Part shown: positions 1 to 4,744 of the stretch, piece by piece | Position numbering within the stretch: the first letter of the stretch is position 1 | How the letters are laid out: each line of letters opens with the position of its first letter | From: Victivallales bacterium | GTDB lineage: Bacteria > Verrucomicrobiota > Lentisphaeria > Oligosphaerales > Oligosphaeraceae | Length of the DNA: 7,023 nt | Assembly: GCA_900771165.1 (NCBI GenBank) | Contig: CAAGMX010000444.1 | Location: 1-7,023 of the forward strand | Direction: 5' to 3' | Made by a program: the position numbers and the translations under genes | The notes under the pieces: model-generated | The model's input: the letters and a program-made list of their open reading frames with translations, nothing else | What the model was told of the DNA's origin: nothing | Databases searched by the model: none

Positions 1-149
1 CCATCAACAAGGGCAGCGACGACCTGGGCAAGGTCCACATCCAGCTGGAGCACAACGGAGACCTCTACTACGGCTTCGGCGCCCACACCGACATCATCGC
101 CGCTTCCGTGGAAGCCTACGTGGACTGCATCAACAAATTCCGGAACTGA
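1..149 (+). CDS. leuA: 2-isopropylmalate synthase, C-terminal fragment
   Basis: Only the last 48 residues are in the window; the gene begins upstream and ends at the TGA at 147-149. The readable tail contains GKVHIQLEHNGDLYYGFG followed by AHTDIIAASVEAYVDCINK. This matches the end of the LeuA C-terminal regulatory (leucine-binding, dimer) domain, where a glycine-rich turn precedes a TDII-A-S--AY helix. LeuA condenses acetyl-CoA with 2-oxoisovalerate to give 2-isopropylmalate, the committed step of leucine synthesis, and this domain normally mediates feedback inhibition by leucine. The same domain occurs in citramalate synthase and homocitrate synthase relatives, so the tail alone does not fix the substrate. 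The leuC, leuD and leuB genes directly downstream make LeuA by far the likeliest. The gap to leuC is 24 bases, consistent with one operon. Confidence 0.85.
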   Translation, partial: INKGSDDLGKVHIQLEHNGDLYYGFGAHTDIIAASVEAYVDCINKFRN

Positions 150-173
150 AGCTGAACAGGAGATTTTCACCCT

Positions 174-1544
174 ATGGCCAAGACTCTTTTCGACAAAATC
201 TGGGATGCCCATGTGGTGCAGTCCGTCCCCGAGGGCCCGGATCAGCTCTACATCGACCGCCTCTACTGCCACGAAGTCACCAGCCCCCAGGCCTTTGAGG
301 GGCTGCGGACCAGGGGCCTCCAGGTATTCCGTCCCGCCAATGTGGTCTGCATGCCGGACCACAACATTCCCACCCTCCATCAGGAGTGCCCCATCCAGGA
401 TCCTGTGGCCCGCACCCAGGTGGAGACCCTGGCCGCCAACGTCCGGGAATTCGGCCTGAAGCATTTTGGTGTCCTGGACGAGCGCAGCGGCATCATCCAC
501 GTGGTGGGACCGGAGCGGGGGCTGACCCTGCCCGGATCCACGGTGGTCTGCGGCGACTCCCACACCTCCACCCATGGCGCCATGGGATGCGTGGCCTTCG
601 GCATCGGCACCAGCGAGGTGGAGATGGTTCTGGCCAGCGGATGCATCCTCCAGGCCAAGCCCAAGACCATGCGCATCACCGTGGAAGGGGAACTGGGCCG
701 CGGGGTCACCGCCAAGGATGTGGCCCTCTTCCTGATGATGAAGCTGGGCACCGCCGGCGCCACGGGACACTTCGTGGAATACGCCGGCTCCGCCATCCGC
801 TCCCTCACCATGGAAGGACGCCTCACCCTCTGCAATCTCAGCATCGAAATGGGCGCCCGGGGCGGCATGATCGCTCCCGATGAAACCACCTTCGACTATC
901 TCCGTCAATGCCCCGAAGCCCCCAAGGGCGAAGCATGGGACAAGGCCCTGGCCCACTGGAAAACCCTCTTCTCCGACCCCGAGGCCCACTTCCACCGGGA
1001 AGTGGCCTTCGATGCCCGGGACATCACTCCCATGATCACCTACGGCACCAACCCCGGCATGGGCATGGCCGTGGATGGACGCATCCCCCTGGATACCCCC
1101 CAGCGCCCCCTGGAATACATGGGATTCAAGGCCGGCGAAACCCTCCTGGAGAAAAAGGTGGACTACGTCTTCGTGGGCGCCTGCACCAATGGCCGCGCCG
1201 AGGACTTCCGCGCCTTCGCCTCCCTGGTGAAGGGACACCACAAGGCGGAGGGCGTCACCGTGTGGCTGGTGCCCGGCTCCTGGGCGGTCCTCCGGCAGCT
1301 GCAGAAGGAAGGAGTGGACACCATCCTGGCCGAGGCGGGATTCGCCCTCCGGCAGCCTGGATGCTCCGCCTGCCTGGCCATGAATGAGGACCGGGTCCCC
1401 GCCGGAAAACTCTGCGTCTCCACCAGCAACCGGAATTTCGAGGGCCGCCAGGGCCCCGGCGCACGGACCATTCTGGCCAGCCCCCTCACCGCCGCCGCCG
1501 CCGCCATCACCGGAGTCGTCACCGATCCCCGGCGCTTCCTGTAA
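174..1544 (+). CDS. leuC: 3-isopropylmalate dehydratase, large subunit
   Basis: This 456-residue protein is the catalytic, iron-sulfur subunit of isopropylmalate isomerase, which converts 2-isopropylmalate to 3-isopropylmalate in the cytoplasm together with LeuD. It is an aconitase-superfamily member. The start [15 protein letters not shown] and the later [12 protein letters not shown] are almost identical to the Escherichia coli-type LeuC, and the length is close to the usual ~466. The superfamily signature [15 protein letters not shown] lies at residues 124-138. The three cysteines expected to hold the [4Fe-4S] cluster are C337 (in GACTNGR) and C397 and C400 (in PGCSAC). The conserved [12 protein letters not shown] follows at 416-427. 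The ATG has an AGGAGA Shine-Dalgarno at 158-163, about 10 bases upstream, supporting this start. Nothing is missing; it should be active. It belongs to the long bacterial LeuC class rather than the shorter archaeal-type class. Confidence 0.98.
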   Translation: MAKTLFDKIWDAHVVQSVPEGPDQLYIDRLYCHEVTSPQAFEGLRTRGLQVFRPANVVCMPDHNIPTLHQECPIQDPVARTQVETLAANVREFGLKHFGVLDERSGIIHVVGPERGLTLPGSTVVCGDSHTSTHGAMGCVAFGIGTSEVEMVLASGCILQAKPKTMRITVEGELGRGVTAKDVALFLMMKLGTAGATGHFVEYAGSAIRSLTMEGRLTLCNLSIEMGARGGMIAPDETTFDYLRQCPEAPKGEAWDKALAHWKTLFSDPEAHFHREVAFDARDITPMITYGTNPGMGMAVDGRIPLDTPQRPLEYMGFKAGETLLEKKVDYVFVGACTNGRAEDFRAFASLVKGHHKAEGVTVWLVPGSWAVLRQLQKEGVDTILAEAGFALRQPGCSACLAMNEDRVPAGKLCVSTSNRNFEGRQGPGARTILASPLTAAAAAITGVVTDPRRFL

Positions 1545-1567
1545 CCCCCCTTCTTCTCCCACACCCC
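1545..1567 (+). promoter_or_regulatory. G-free pyrimidine tract in place of a leuD Shine-Dalgarno
   Basis: The 23 bases between the leuC stop and the leuD ATG contain 21 pyrimidines, two A and no G at all. No purine-rich ribosome-binding site can exist in the gap, although the leuD start is secure by homology. Translation must rely on re-initiation by ribosomes finishing leuC, or on binding of an unstructured pyrimidine leader (for example by ribosomal protein S1). The mechanism is inference; the base composition is directly visible. Confidence 0.5.
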
Positions 1568-2167
1568 ATGAAACAGAAACTGGAAATCCTCCGCAGCCGC
1601 TGCGTGCCTCTGCCGCTGGATAATGTGGACACCGACCAGATCATCCCCGCACGCTACCTGAAGGAAACCACCCGGGAGGAAGCCTTCTTCGGCAAACACC
1701 TCTTCCAGGACTGGAGATACCGCCCCGACGGCACCCCAAATCCCGACTTCGTCCTCAACAATCCCCGCTACAGCGGACAAATCCTGCTGGCCGGCCGCAA
1801 CTTCGGCTCCGGCTCCAGCCGGGAACATGCCGCCTGGGCCGTGGCCGGCTATGGCTTCCGCGCCGTGGTGGCCAGCTCCTTCGCCGATATCCATAAGCAA
1901 AACGAACTCAACAATTTCGTACTTCCCATCGTTGTCCCCCAGTCCTTCCTGGACAAACTGGTGGCCCTGGTGCAGGAACATCCGGAAACCGAGGCAGAAA
2001 TCCATCTCCCCAACCAGACCATCTCCGTCCTCCACGTCCCCGAACTCCAGGAACACTTCCACATCAACGCCTACAAGAAACACTGCTTCCTCCACGGACT
2101 AGATGACATCGACTACCTGCTCACCTGCAAGAATCTGGTGGAGCAGTGGGAGGCCGCCCGGGGCTGA
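1568..2167 (+). CDS. leuD: 3-isopropylmalate dehydratase, small subunit
   Basis: This 199-residue protein is the swivel-domain partner of LeuC; the two form the active isopropylmalate isomerase. The usual length of the bacterial form is about 200. Diagnostic motifs are NVDTDQIIPARYL at residues 19-31, the aconitase swivel signature GRNFGSGSSREHA at 76-88, FADIHKQNELNN at 105-116, and KKHCFLHGLDDIDYLL at 170-185. The S83-S84-R85 loop corresponds to the SSREH segment that contributes substrate-contacting residues in this family. The start MKQKLEILRSRCVPLPLDNVD aligns well with family N-termini, and no alternative upstream start in this frame is needed. leuD lies 23 bases after leuC and 27 bases before leuB, consistent with co-transcription and with the need for matched LeuC and LeuD amounts. 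Unlike leuC and leuB, it has no Shine-Dalgarno sequence. Confidence 0.97.
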   Translation: MKQKLEILRSRCVPLPLDNVDTDQIIPARYLKETTREEAFFGKHLFQDWRYRPDGTPNPDFVLNNPRYSGQILLAGRNFGSGSSREHAAWAVAGYGFRAVVASSFADIHKQNELNNFVLPIVVPQSFLDKLVALVQEHPETEAEIHLPNQTISVLHVPELQEHFHINAYKKHCFLHGLDDIDYLLTCKNLVEQWEAARG

Positions 2168-2177
2168 AGACAAGAAC

Positions 2178-2183
2178 AAGGAG
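2178..2183 (+). promoter_or_regulatory. Shine-Dalgarno that decides the leuB start
   Basis: AAGGAG ends 11 bases before the ATG at 2195. The frame also has a GTG at 2183, but that codon overlaps the Shine-Dalgarno itself and would add four residues that LeuB proteins lack. The ATG at 2195 is therefore the better start. The spacing is slightly long and resembles that ahead of leuC. Confidence 0.75.
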
Positions 2184-2194
2184 TGTCAATCACA

Positions 2195-3253
2195 ATGGAC
2201 TTCAAAATCGCAGTATTGGCCGGGGATGGCATCGGCCCGGAAATCTCCCTTTGGGGCGTGAAGGTCATGGAGGCGGTCTGCCACCGCTTCGGACATCAGG
2301 TCTCCTTCCAGGAAGCCCTCTGCGGCGCCGCCGCCATCGACAAGGTGGGCGACCCCTTCCCCCAGGAAACCCTCCAGGTCTGCCAACAGGCTGACGCCGT
2401 CCTCTTCTCCGCCGTGGGAGACCCCAAATACGACCAGGATCCCAATGCCAAGGTGCGCCCGGAACAGGGACTGCTGGCCATGCGGAAGCAGCTGGGACTC
2501 TTCGCCAACATCCGCCCCGTCCAAACCTTCCCCAGCCTCCTCCATCACTCCCCCCTGAAACCCGAACTGGTGAAAGACGCCGATTTCGTCTGCATCCGGG
2601 AACTCACCGGAGGAATGTACTTCGGAGAAAAATACCAGGACGAGGAAAAGGCCTACGACACCAATCTCTACCACCGCCATGAGGTGGAACGCATCCTCAA
2701 GGTGGCCTTCGACTACGCCCAAAAACGCCGGGGACACCTCACCGTGGTGGACAAGGCCAATGTCCTAGCCTCCAGCCGGCTCTGGCGCAAAATCGCCCAG
2801 GAAATGGCCCCCCAATACCCCGAGGTCCAGACGGATTTCATGTACGTGGACAACGCCGCCATGCGCATGATCCAGGATCCCCGCTTCTTCGATGTGATGG
2901 TCACCGAAAATACCTTCGGCGACATCCTCACCGACGAAGGCTCCGTCATCAGCGGCTCCATGGGACTGCTCCCCTCCGCCTCCATCGGCACCGGAACCCC
3001 CGTCTTCGAACCCATCCACGGCTCCTGGCCCCAGGCCGCCGGAAAGAATCTGGCCAATCCCCTGGCCCAGATCCTCTCCGTGGCCATGCTCTTCGAACAC
3101 TTCGGATGCGCCGAAGAAGGCAAAGCCATCCGGAAGGCCGTGGACGACTCCCTGGACGCCAATGTCCGCACCCCGGAAATCCAGGTGGAGGGAGCCCCCC
3201 ACTACGGCACCCGGGAAGTGGGCGCCTGGATCACCGAATATCTCCAAAAATAA
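2195..3253 (+). CDS. leuB: 3-isopropylmalate dehydrogenase
   Basis: This 352-residue cytoplasmic enzyme oxidises and decarboxylates 3-isopropylmalate with NAD+ to 2-oxoisocaproate, the third leucine-specific step. It has the normal length of the isocitrate/isopropylmalate dehydrogenase family. The N-terminal [13 protein letters not shown] is at residues 5-17. The substrate arginines fall at R97 (LAMRK), R107 (ANIRP) and R135 (IRELTGG), followed by catalytic Y142 and K187 (VVDKANVL) and the metal-binding D219, D243 and D247 ([13 protein letters not shown]). The signature [20 protein letters not shown] spans 236-255. [18 protein letters not shown] at 272-289 forms the dinucleotide-binding end. 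Two small departures from common family sequence are W278 after EPIHGS, where A or Y is usual, and SLWG at 18-21 in the first helix. Neither touches a catalytic position. It is the last gene of the leu operon here. Confidence 0.97.
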   Translation: MDFKIAVLAGDGIGPEISLWGVKVMEAVCHRFGHQVSFQEALCGAAAIDKVGDPFPQETLQVCQQADAVLFSAVGDPKYDQDPNAKVRPEQGLLAMRKQLGLFANIRPVQTFPSLLHHSPLKPELVKDADFVCIRELTGGMYFGEKYQDEEKAYDTNLYHRHEVERILKVAFDYAQKRRGHLTVVDKANVLASSRLWRKIAQEMAPQYPEVQTDFMYVDNAAMRMIQDPRFFDVMVTENTFGDILTDEGSVISGSMGLLPSASIGTGTPVFEPIHGSWPQAAGKNLANPLAQILSVAMLFEHFGCAEEGKAIRKAVDDSLDANVRTPEIQVEGAPHYGTREVGAWITEYLQK

Positions 3254-3269
3254 CGGAACATCCCCCCCG

Positions 3270-3283
3270 CCCCGCAAGCGGGG
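3270..3283 (+). other. Small stem-loop just after leuB
   Basis: CCCCG and CGGGG form a 5-bp stem around a CAAG tetraloop, 16 bases after the leuB stop. No T run follows, so it is not a canonical intrinsic terminator. It could protect the 3' end of the mRNA or simply be chance in GC-rich DNA. Confidence 0.35.
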
Positions 3284-3332
3284 AGTAGAGGGTCTAGAGA
3301 GATTGCTTCCTCAAATAGAAGTGCGGGGGCGG

Positions 3333-3358
3333 TCCTGGGCGGGGCACCCCGGCCAGGA
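3333..3358 (+). other. Imperfect inverted repeat / stem-loop
   Basis: TCCTGG at 3333-3338 is exactly complementary to CCAGGA at 3353-3358. Inside a single G-G mismatch, CGGG (3340-3343) pairs with CCCG (3348-3351) around the loop GCAC. The whole 26-base element is a near-perfect hairpin. No T run follows it. It is the first of the strong hairpins in the spacer and immediately precedes the G-quadruplex motif. Confidence 0.5.
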
Positions 3359-3359
3359 A

Positions 3360-3388
3360 GGGGGAACCGGGGAAGCCGGGGGAGAGGG
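3360..3388 (+). other. G-quadruplex motif on the + strand
   Basis: Four G tracts of lengths 5, 4, 5 and 3 are separated by loops AACC, AAGCC and AGA. This meets the standard pattern of four runs of at least three G with loops of 1-7. The tracts are arranged as imperfect 8-9 base repeats of the form GGGGAA(G)CC. Being on the coding strand, it could fold in leu read-through RNA as well as in single-stranded DNA. The pattern is certain; folding is inferred. Confidence 0.6.
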
Positions 3389-3412
3389 TGCCCGGAAGGG
3401 CATTTTCTCCCC
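3379..3412 (+). terminator. 15-bp G.U-containing stem-loop, best candidate for the leu operon terminator
   Basis: Bases 3379-3393 pair with 3398-3412 around a GGAA (GNRA-class) tetraloop. Twelve pairs are Watson-Crick and three consecutive ones (3386-3388 with 3403-3405) are G.U. The inner part alone, TGCCC-GGAA-GGGCA, is followed by TTTTCT and resembles a short-stem intrinsic terminator about 135 bases after leuB. In the fully folded form those T residues are paired in the stem instead. The G.U pairs would become A.C mismatches in a minus-strand transcript, so the structure belongs to + strand RNA. It overlaps the G-quadruplex tracts. A terminator role is inferred and is weaker than the one at 4615-4651. 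Confidence 0.4.
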
Positions 3413-3458
3413 AGAGCGCCTCCCGGGACCCACAGGCAGACGGGAATCGTCGGCCAAA

Positions 3459-3500
3459 CCGCCCCCGAGGCGGGACGTGCGGGGGGGCAGGAACCGCCTC
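3459..3500 (+). other. Mutually exclusive stems around a repeated AACCGCC
   Basis: The segment GAGGCGG at 3467-3473 is perfectly complementary to CCGCCTC at 3494-3500. Its GGCGG core can instead pair with CCGCC at 3459-3463, because AACCGCC occurs twice (3457-3463 and 3492-3498). In addition, GCCCCC at 3461-3466 can pair with GGGGGC at 3483-3488. Such competing helices are the general form of attenuators and switches, but they also arise easily in low-complexity GC-rich sequence. No ligand-binding consensus was recognised. Confidence 0.35.
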
Positions 3501-3513
3501 TCTGTGCTCTCCC

Positions 3514-3535
3514 CGGGCCCGGCTTGCCGGGCCTG
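3514..3535 (+). other. Stem-loop with stable CUUG tetraloop
   Basis: GGCCCGG at 3516-3522 pairs perfectly with CCGGGCC at 3527-3533 around CTTG, and the stem extends by one G.U and one C-G pair. G(CUUG)C is a known exceptionally stable RNA tetraloop. No T run follows, so it is not a classical terminator. It is the last strong hairpin before the composition turns AT-rich. Confidence 0.45.
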
Positions 3536-3595
3536 ACCTGTCTTCCGTGTTTCCCTCTCCGTGCCCCCCCGTGTCTTTTGTAGGGGAGCAAAAAA

Positions 3596-3622
3596 ATCAA
3601 AAAATGCACGATTTTGATCAAA
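3596..3622. promoter_or_regulatory. Operator-like overlapping inverted repeats in an AT island
   Basis: ATCAAAA at 3596-3602 is repeated in inverted form as TTTTGAT at 3612-3618. The latter is also the left half of a perfect 10-bp palindrome, TTTGATCAAA, at 3613-3622. Three half sites of ATCAAA type therefore lie in 27 bases. The palindrome ends 8 bases before the proposed -35 box, its centre about 48 bases before the likely transcription start. That placement suits an activator or the upstream AT-rich element of a strong promoter. No specific regulator can be named; the TTGAT/ATCAA halves resemble FNR/CRP-family half sites but lack their 4-base spacing. Confidence 0.35.
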
Positions 3623-3630
3623 TTCCTCTC

Positions 3631-3658
3631 TTGGGAGCCCCGTTGAAGTTCCTATACT
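3631..3658 (+). promoter_or_regulatory. Sigma70-type promoter of the pseudopilin gene
   Basis: A -35 box TTGGGA (3631-3636, 4 of 6 consensus bases) and a -10 box TATACT (3653-3658, 5 of 6) are 16 bases apart. Transcription would begin around 3663-3667 and give an untranslated leader of roughly 85-90 bases before the ATG at 3752. AT-rich sequence just upstream could act as an UP element. The ATG at 3659, which lies immediately beside the -10 box, would then be upstream of the transcript start, confirming the later start codon. Confidence 0.6.
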
Positions 3659-3739
3659 ATGGATGCAGGCAGATCGGGCCCCGGAGGCACGGTTTTTCCT
3701 GGATCCAACATTGACACTTTGTTTCCCCATTCCATTTCC

Positions 3740-3744
3740 GGGAG
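3740..3744 (+). promoter_or_regulatory. Shine-Dalgarno that decides the pseudopilin start
   Basis: GGGAG ends 7 bases before the ATG at 3752, an ideal spacing. It selects the start [10 protein letters not shown] over the in-frame ATG at 3659, which would put 31 unrelated residues in front of the prepilin leader and destroy its short basic character. Confidence 0.85.
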
Positions 3745-3751
3745 TCCACAA

Positions 3752-4585
3752 ATGAAAAAGAGCTTCACTCTGATTGAACTGCTGGTGGTCATCGCCATCA
3801 TCGCCATTTTGGCGGCCATGTTGCTGCCCGCCCTTTCCAAGGCCCGGGAGAAGGCCCGGGCCATCTCCTGCACCAACAACCTGAAGCAGCTGCAGCTGGG
3901 CAACATCCTCTACGCCGGGGACTACGACGACTTCCTGCCCCCCGTCAGCTATCGCACCGACGGCAACGGCGGTGGCGGTGTGGCTGGCGACTGGATCACC
4001 CCCGATGTCATGGTCTTCTGGTTCACCCTGAACCCCCTCATCCCCGGCACCCCCATGACCGGCAAACAGTGGGTGGACAAGGATCCCGCCGCCAACCGCA
4101 TTAACCCTGGTGACGACAAGTCCGCCTGGCACAAAGTCGCCTTGTGTCCCTCCTGCCCCACCAGTGCCCGGGTCATGGGCAACATCAGCTACCAAGCCAA
4201 CTTGGGCATGAGTGACAGTGCCATCATCCGCTCCTACACCTGGCACGAGACCTACGACGGCCTGACGGGCGCTGCCTCCGCCACCTGGCACCGCATCAGC
4301 TCCATCAAATACGGAAGCCTCCATGTGAACTACACCGATGGCTGCGTCCGCGGCACTCTGGGCGGTTACAATGCCGACGCCATCTTCGTCTCCGCCGCCT
4401 ACATGTACAACTATCCCCAGGAATACGCCCGCCACAGCCTGGCGGTGAACCTCTCCTTCACCGACGGCCACGTGGAAGCCGCTCCCATCAGCAAGCTCAA
4501 GAACATGAACAACGGCGAGTACTACATCAAGACGGACTACTACTGGTATCCCGGCGTGAACATGCCCGGCGGCGACCTGCGGTAG
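3752..4585 (+). CDS. Type IV pilin-like pseudopilin with H-X9-DG domain
   Basis: This 277-residue protein has a class III (prepilin) leader, MKKS, followed by the mature start [20 protein letters not shown] with the conserved Glu at +5. Residues 5-25 form the hydrophobic helix that anchors the subunit in the inner membrane and packs in the pilus core. Residue -1 is Ser, not the usual Gly, at the cleavage site. Conserved features after the helix are [11 protein letters not shown] (25-35), [11 protein letters not shown] (40-50) and GDYDDFLPP (56-64). The C-terminal processing-associated motif H-X9-DG is exact: H228, nine residues, D238-G239. A similar SLHVNYTDG lies at 189-197. LCPSCP (131-136) may carry a disulfide. 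The family is greatly expanded in Lentisphaerota and related PVC bacteria; individual functions are unknown, with secretion-system pseudopilus or surface roles proposed. The gene has its own promoter and terminator and no secretion genes beside it. Confidence 0.93.
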   Translation: MKKSFTLIELLVVIAIIAILAAMLLPALSKAREKARAISCTNNLKQLQLGNILYAGDYDDFLPPVSYRTDGNGGGGVAGDWITPDVMVFWFTLNPLIPGTPMTGKQWVDKDPAANRINPGDDKSAWHKVALCPSCPTSARVMGNISYQANLGMSDSAIIRSYTWHETYDGLTGAASATWHRISSIKYGSLHVNYTDGCVRGTLGGYNADAIFVSAAYMYNYPQEYARHSLAVNLSFTDGHVEAAPISKLKNMNNGEYYIKTDYYWYPGVNMPGGDLR

Positions 4586-4588
4586 TTC

Positions 4589-4602
4589 CTCTCCCTTGAG
4601 AG
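4589..4602 (+). other. Small stem-loop after the pseudopilin stop
   Basis: CTCTC and GAGAG form a 5-bp stem around CCTT, starting three bases after the TAG. It precedes the strong terminator by 12 bases and may help stabilise the mRNA end, or be incidental. Confidence 0.3.
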
Positions 4603-4614
4603 TTTCTTCCTTCG

Positions 4615-4651
4615 GCCCCCTCCCGTCTCCTAGCGGGAGGGGGCTTTTTTT
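4615..4651 (+). terminator. Intrinsic (Rho-independent) terminator of the pseudopilin gene
   Basis: An 11-bp perfect stem (GCCCCCTCCCG at 4615-4625 with its exact complement at 4634-4644) encloses an 8-base loop and is followed at once by seven T, then a second run of six T at 4655-4660. This is a textbook intrinsic terminator on the + strand. It isolates the pseudopilin from the efflux genes, whose first possible start codon is only 30 bases further on. Confidence 0.93.
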
Positions 4652-4744
4652 CTATTTTTTGCTCGTTTCGCGGAGCAATAAATGACCGGGGCTTGCGTTA
4701 ATCACGCATCCTTATTCTCCTCTTTTCCGACCTCTGTGCCGACC

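Larger units (their letters stand above)
3254..3630 (+). other. Gene-free, structured GC-rich spacer after leuB
   Basis: This stretch of almost 380 bases has no reading frame with family-like protein features on either strand; the frames that cross it are arginine/proline/glycine-rich run-ons caused by high GC. It contains runs of G and C, five stem-loops (3270-3283, 3333-3358, 3379-3412, 3459-3500 with alternatives, 3514-3535) and a G-quadruplex motif (3360-3388). From about 3575 the composition changes abruptly to AT-rich, leading into the promoter of the next gene. I did not recognise any known RNA family. It could be a long structured 3' untranslated region of the leu mRNA, a small RNA gene, or decayed DNA that happens to be GC-rich. 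Confidence 0.6.

Noticed and set aside
1491..1505. Five tandem GCC triplets as a slippage-prone microsatellite
   Set aside because: It encodes the alanine run that is also present in other LeuC proteins at this position, so coding constraint explains it.
1163..2095. Long minus-strand open frame (310 codons) across leuC and leuD, and other long antisense frames (5621-6967, 3311-4471)
   Set aside because: They lie opposite genes with secure homology, have no recognisable domains or Shine-Dalgarno sites, and are explained by the GC-rich third-position bias of the true genes.
3389..3402. GGAA-capped hairpin as helix 8 of signal recognition particle RNA
   Set aside because: The tetraloop fits, but the flanking conserved internal loops (the CAGG and AGCAG-type strands) of SRP RNA are absent.
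3254..3540. CRISPR array, tRNA, insertion sequence or attachment site in the spacer
   Set aside because: No regularly spaced direct repeats, no cloverleaf or TTCGA-type tRNA signature, no transposase fragment and no terminal inverted repeats with target duplication were found.
3590..3618. Minus-strand intrinsic terminator (inverted repeat followed by T7 when read leftward)
   Set aside because: The stem is all but one A-T pairs and too weak, and no minus-strand gene exists to its right that would need it.
3162..3714. Open frames in the spacer (3162-3536, 3388-3714) as possible small genes
   Set aside because: Their products are Arg/Pro/Gly-rich run-on sequences without a ribosome-binding site or domain; one overlaps leuB and the other crosses the proposed promoter.
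3711..3739. TTGACA at 3711-3716 as the -35 box of a second pseudopilin promoter
   Set aside because: A perfect -35 match, but nothing like TATAAT lies 16-18 bases downstream, and a start there would fall on the Shine-Dalgarno.
4693..4717. TTGCGT with TTATTC as a promoter for the efflux operon
   Set aside because: Both boxes match poorly and the 13-base spacing is too short; kept only as an open question.
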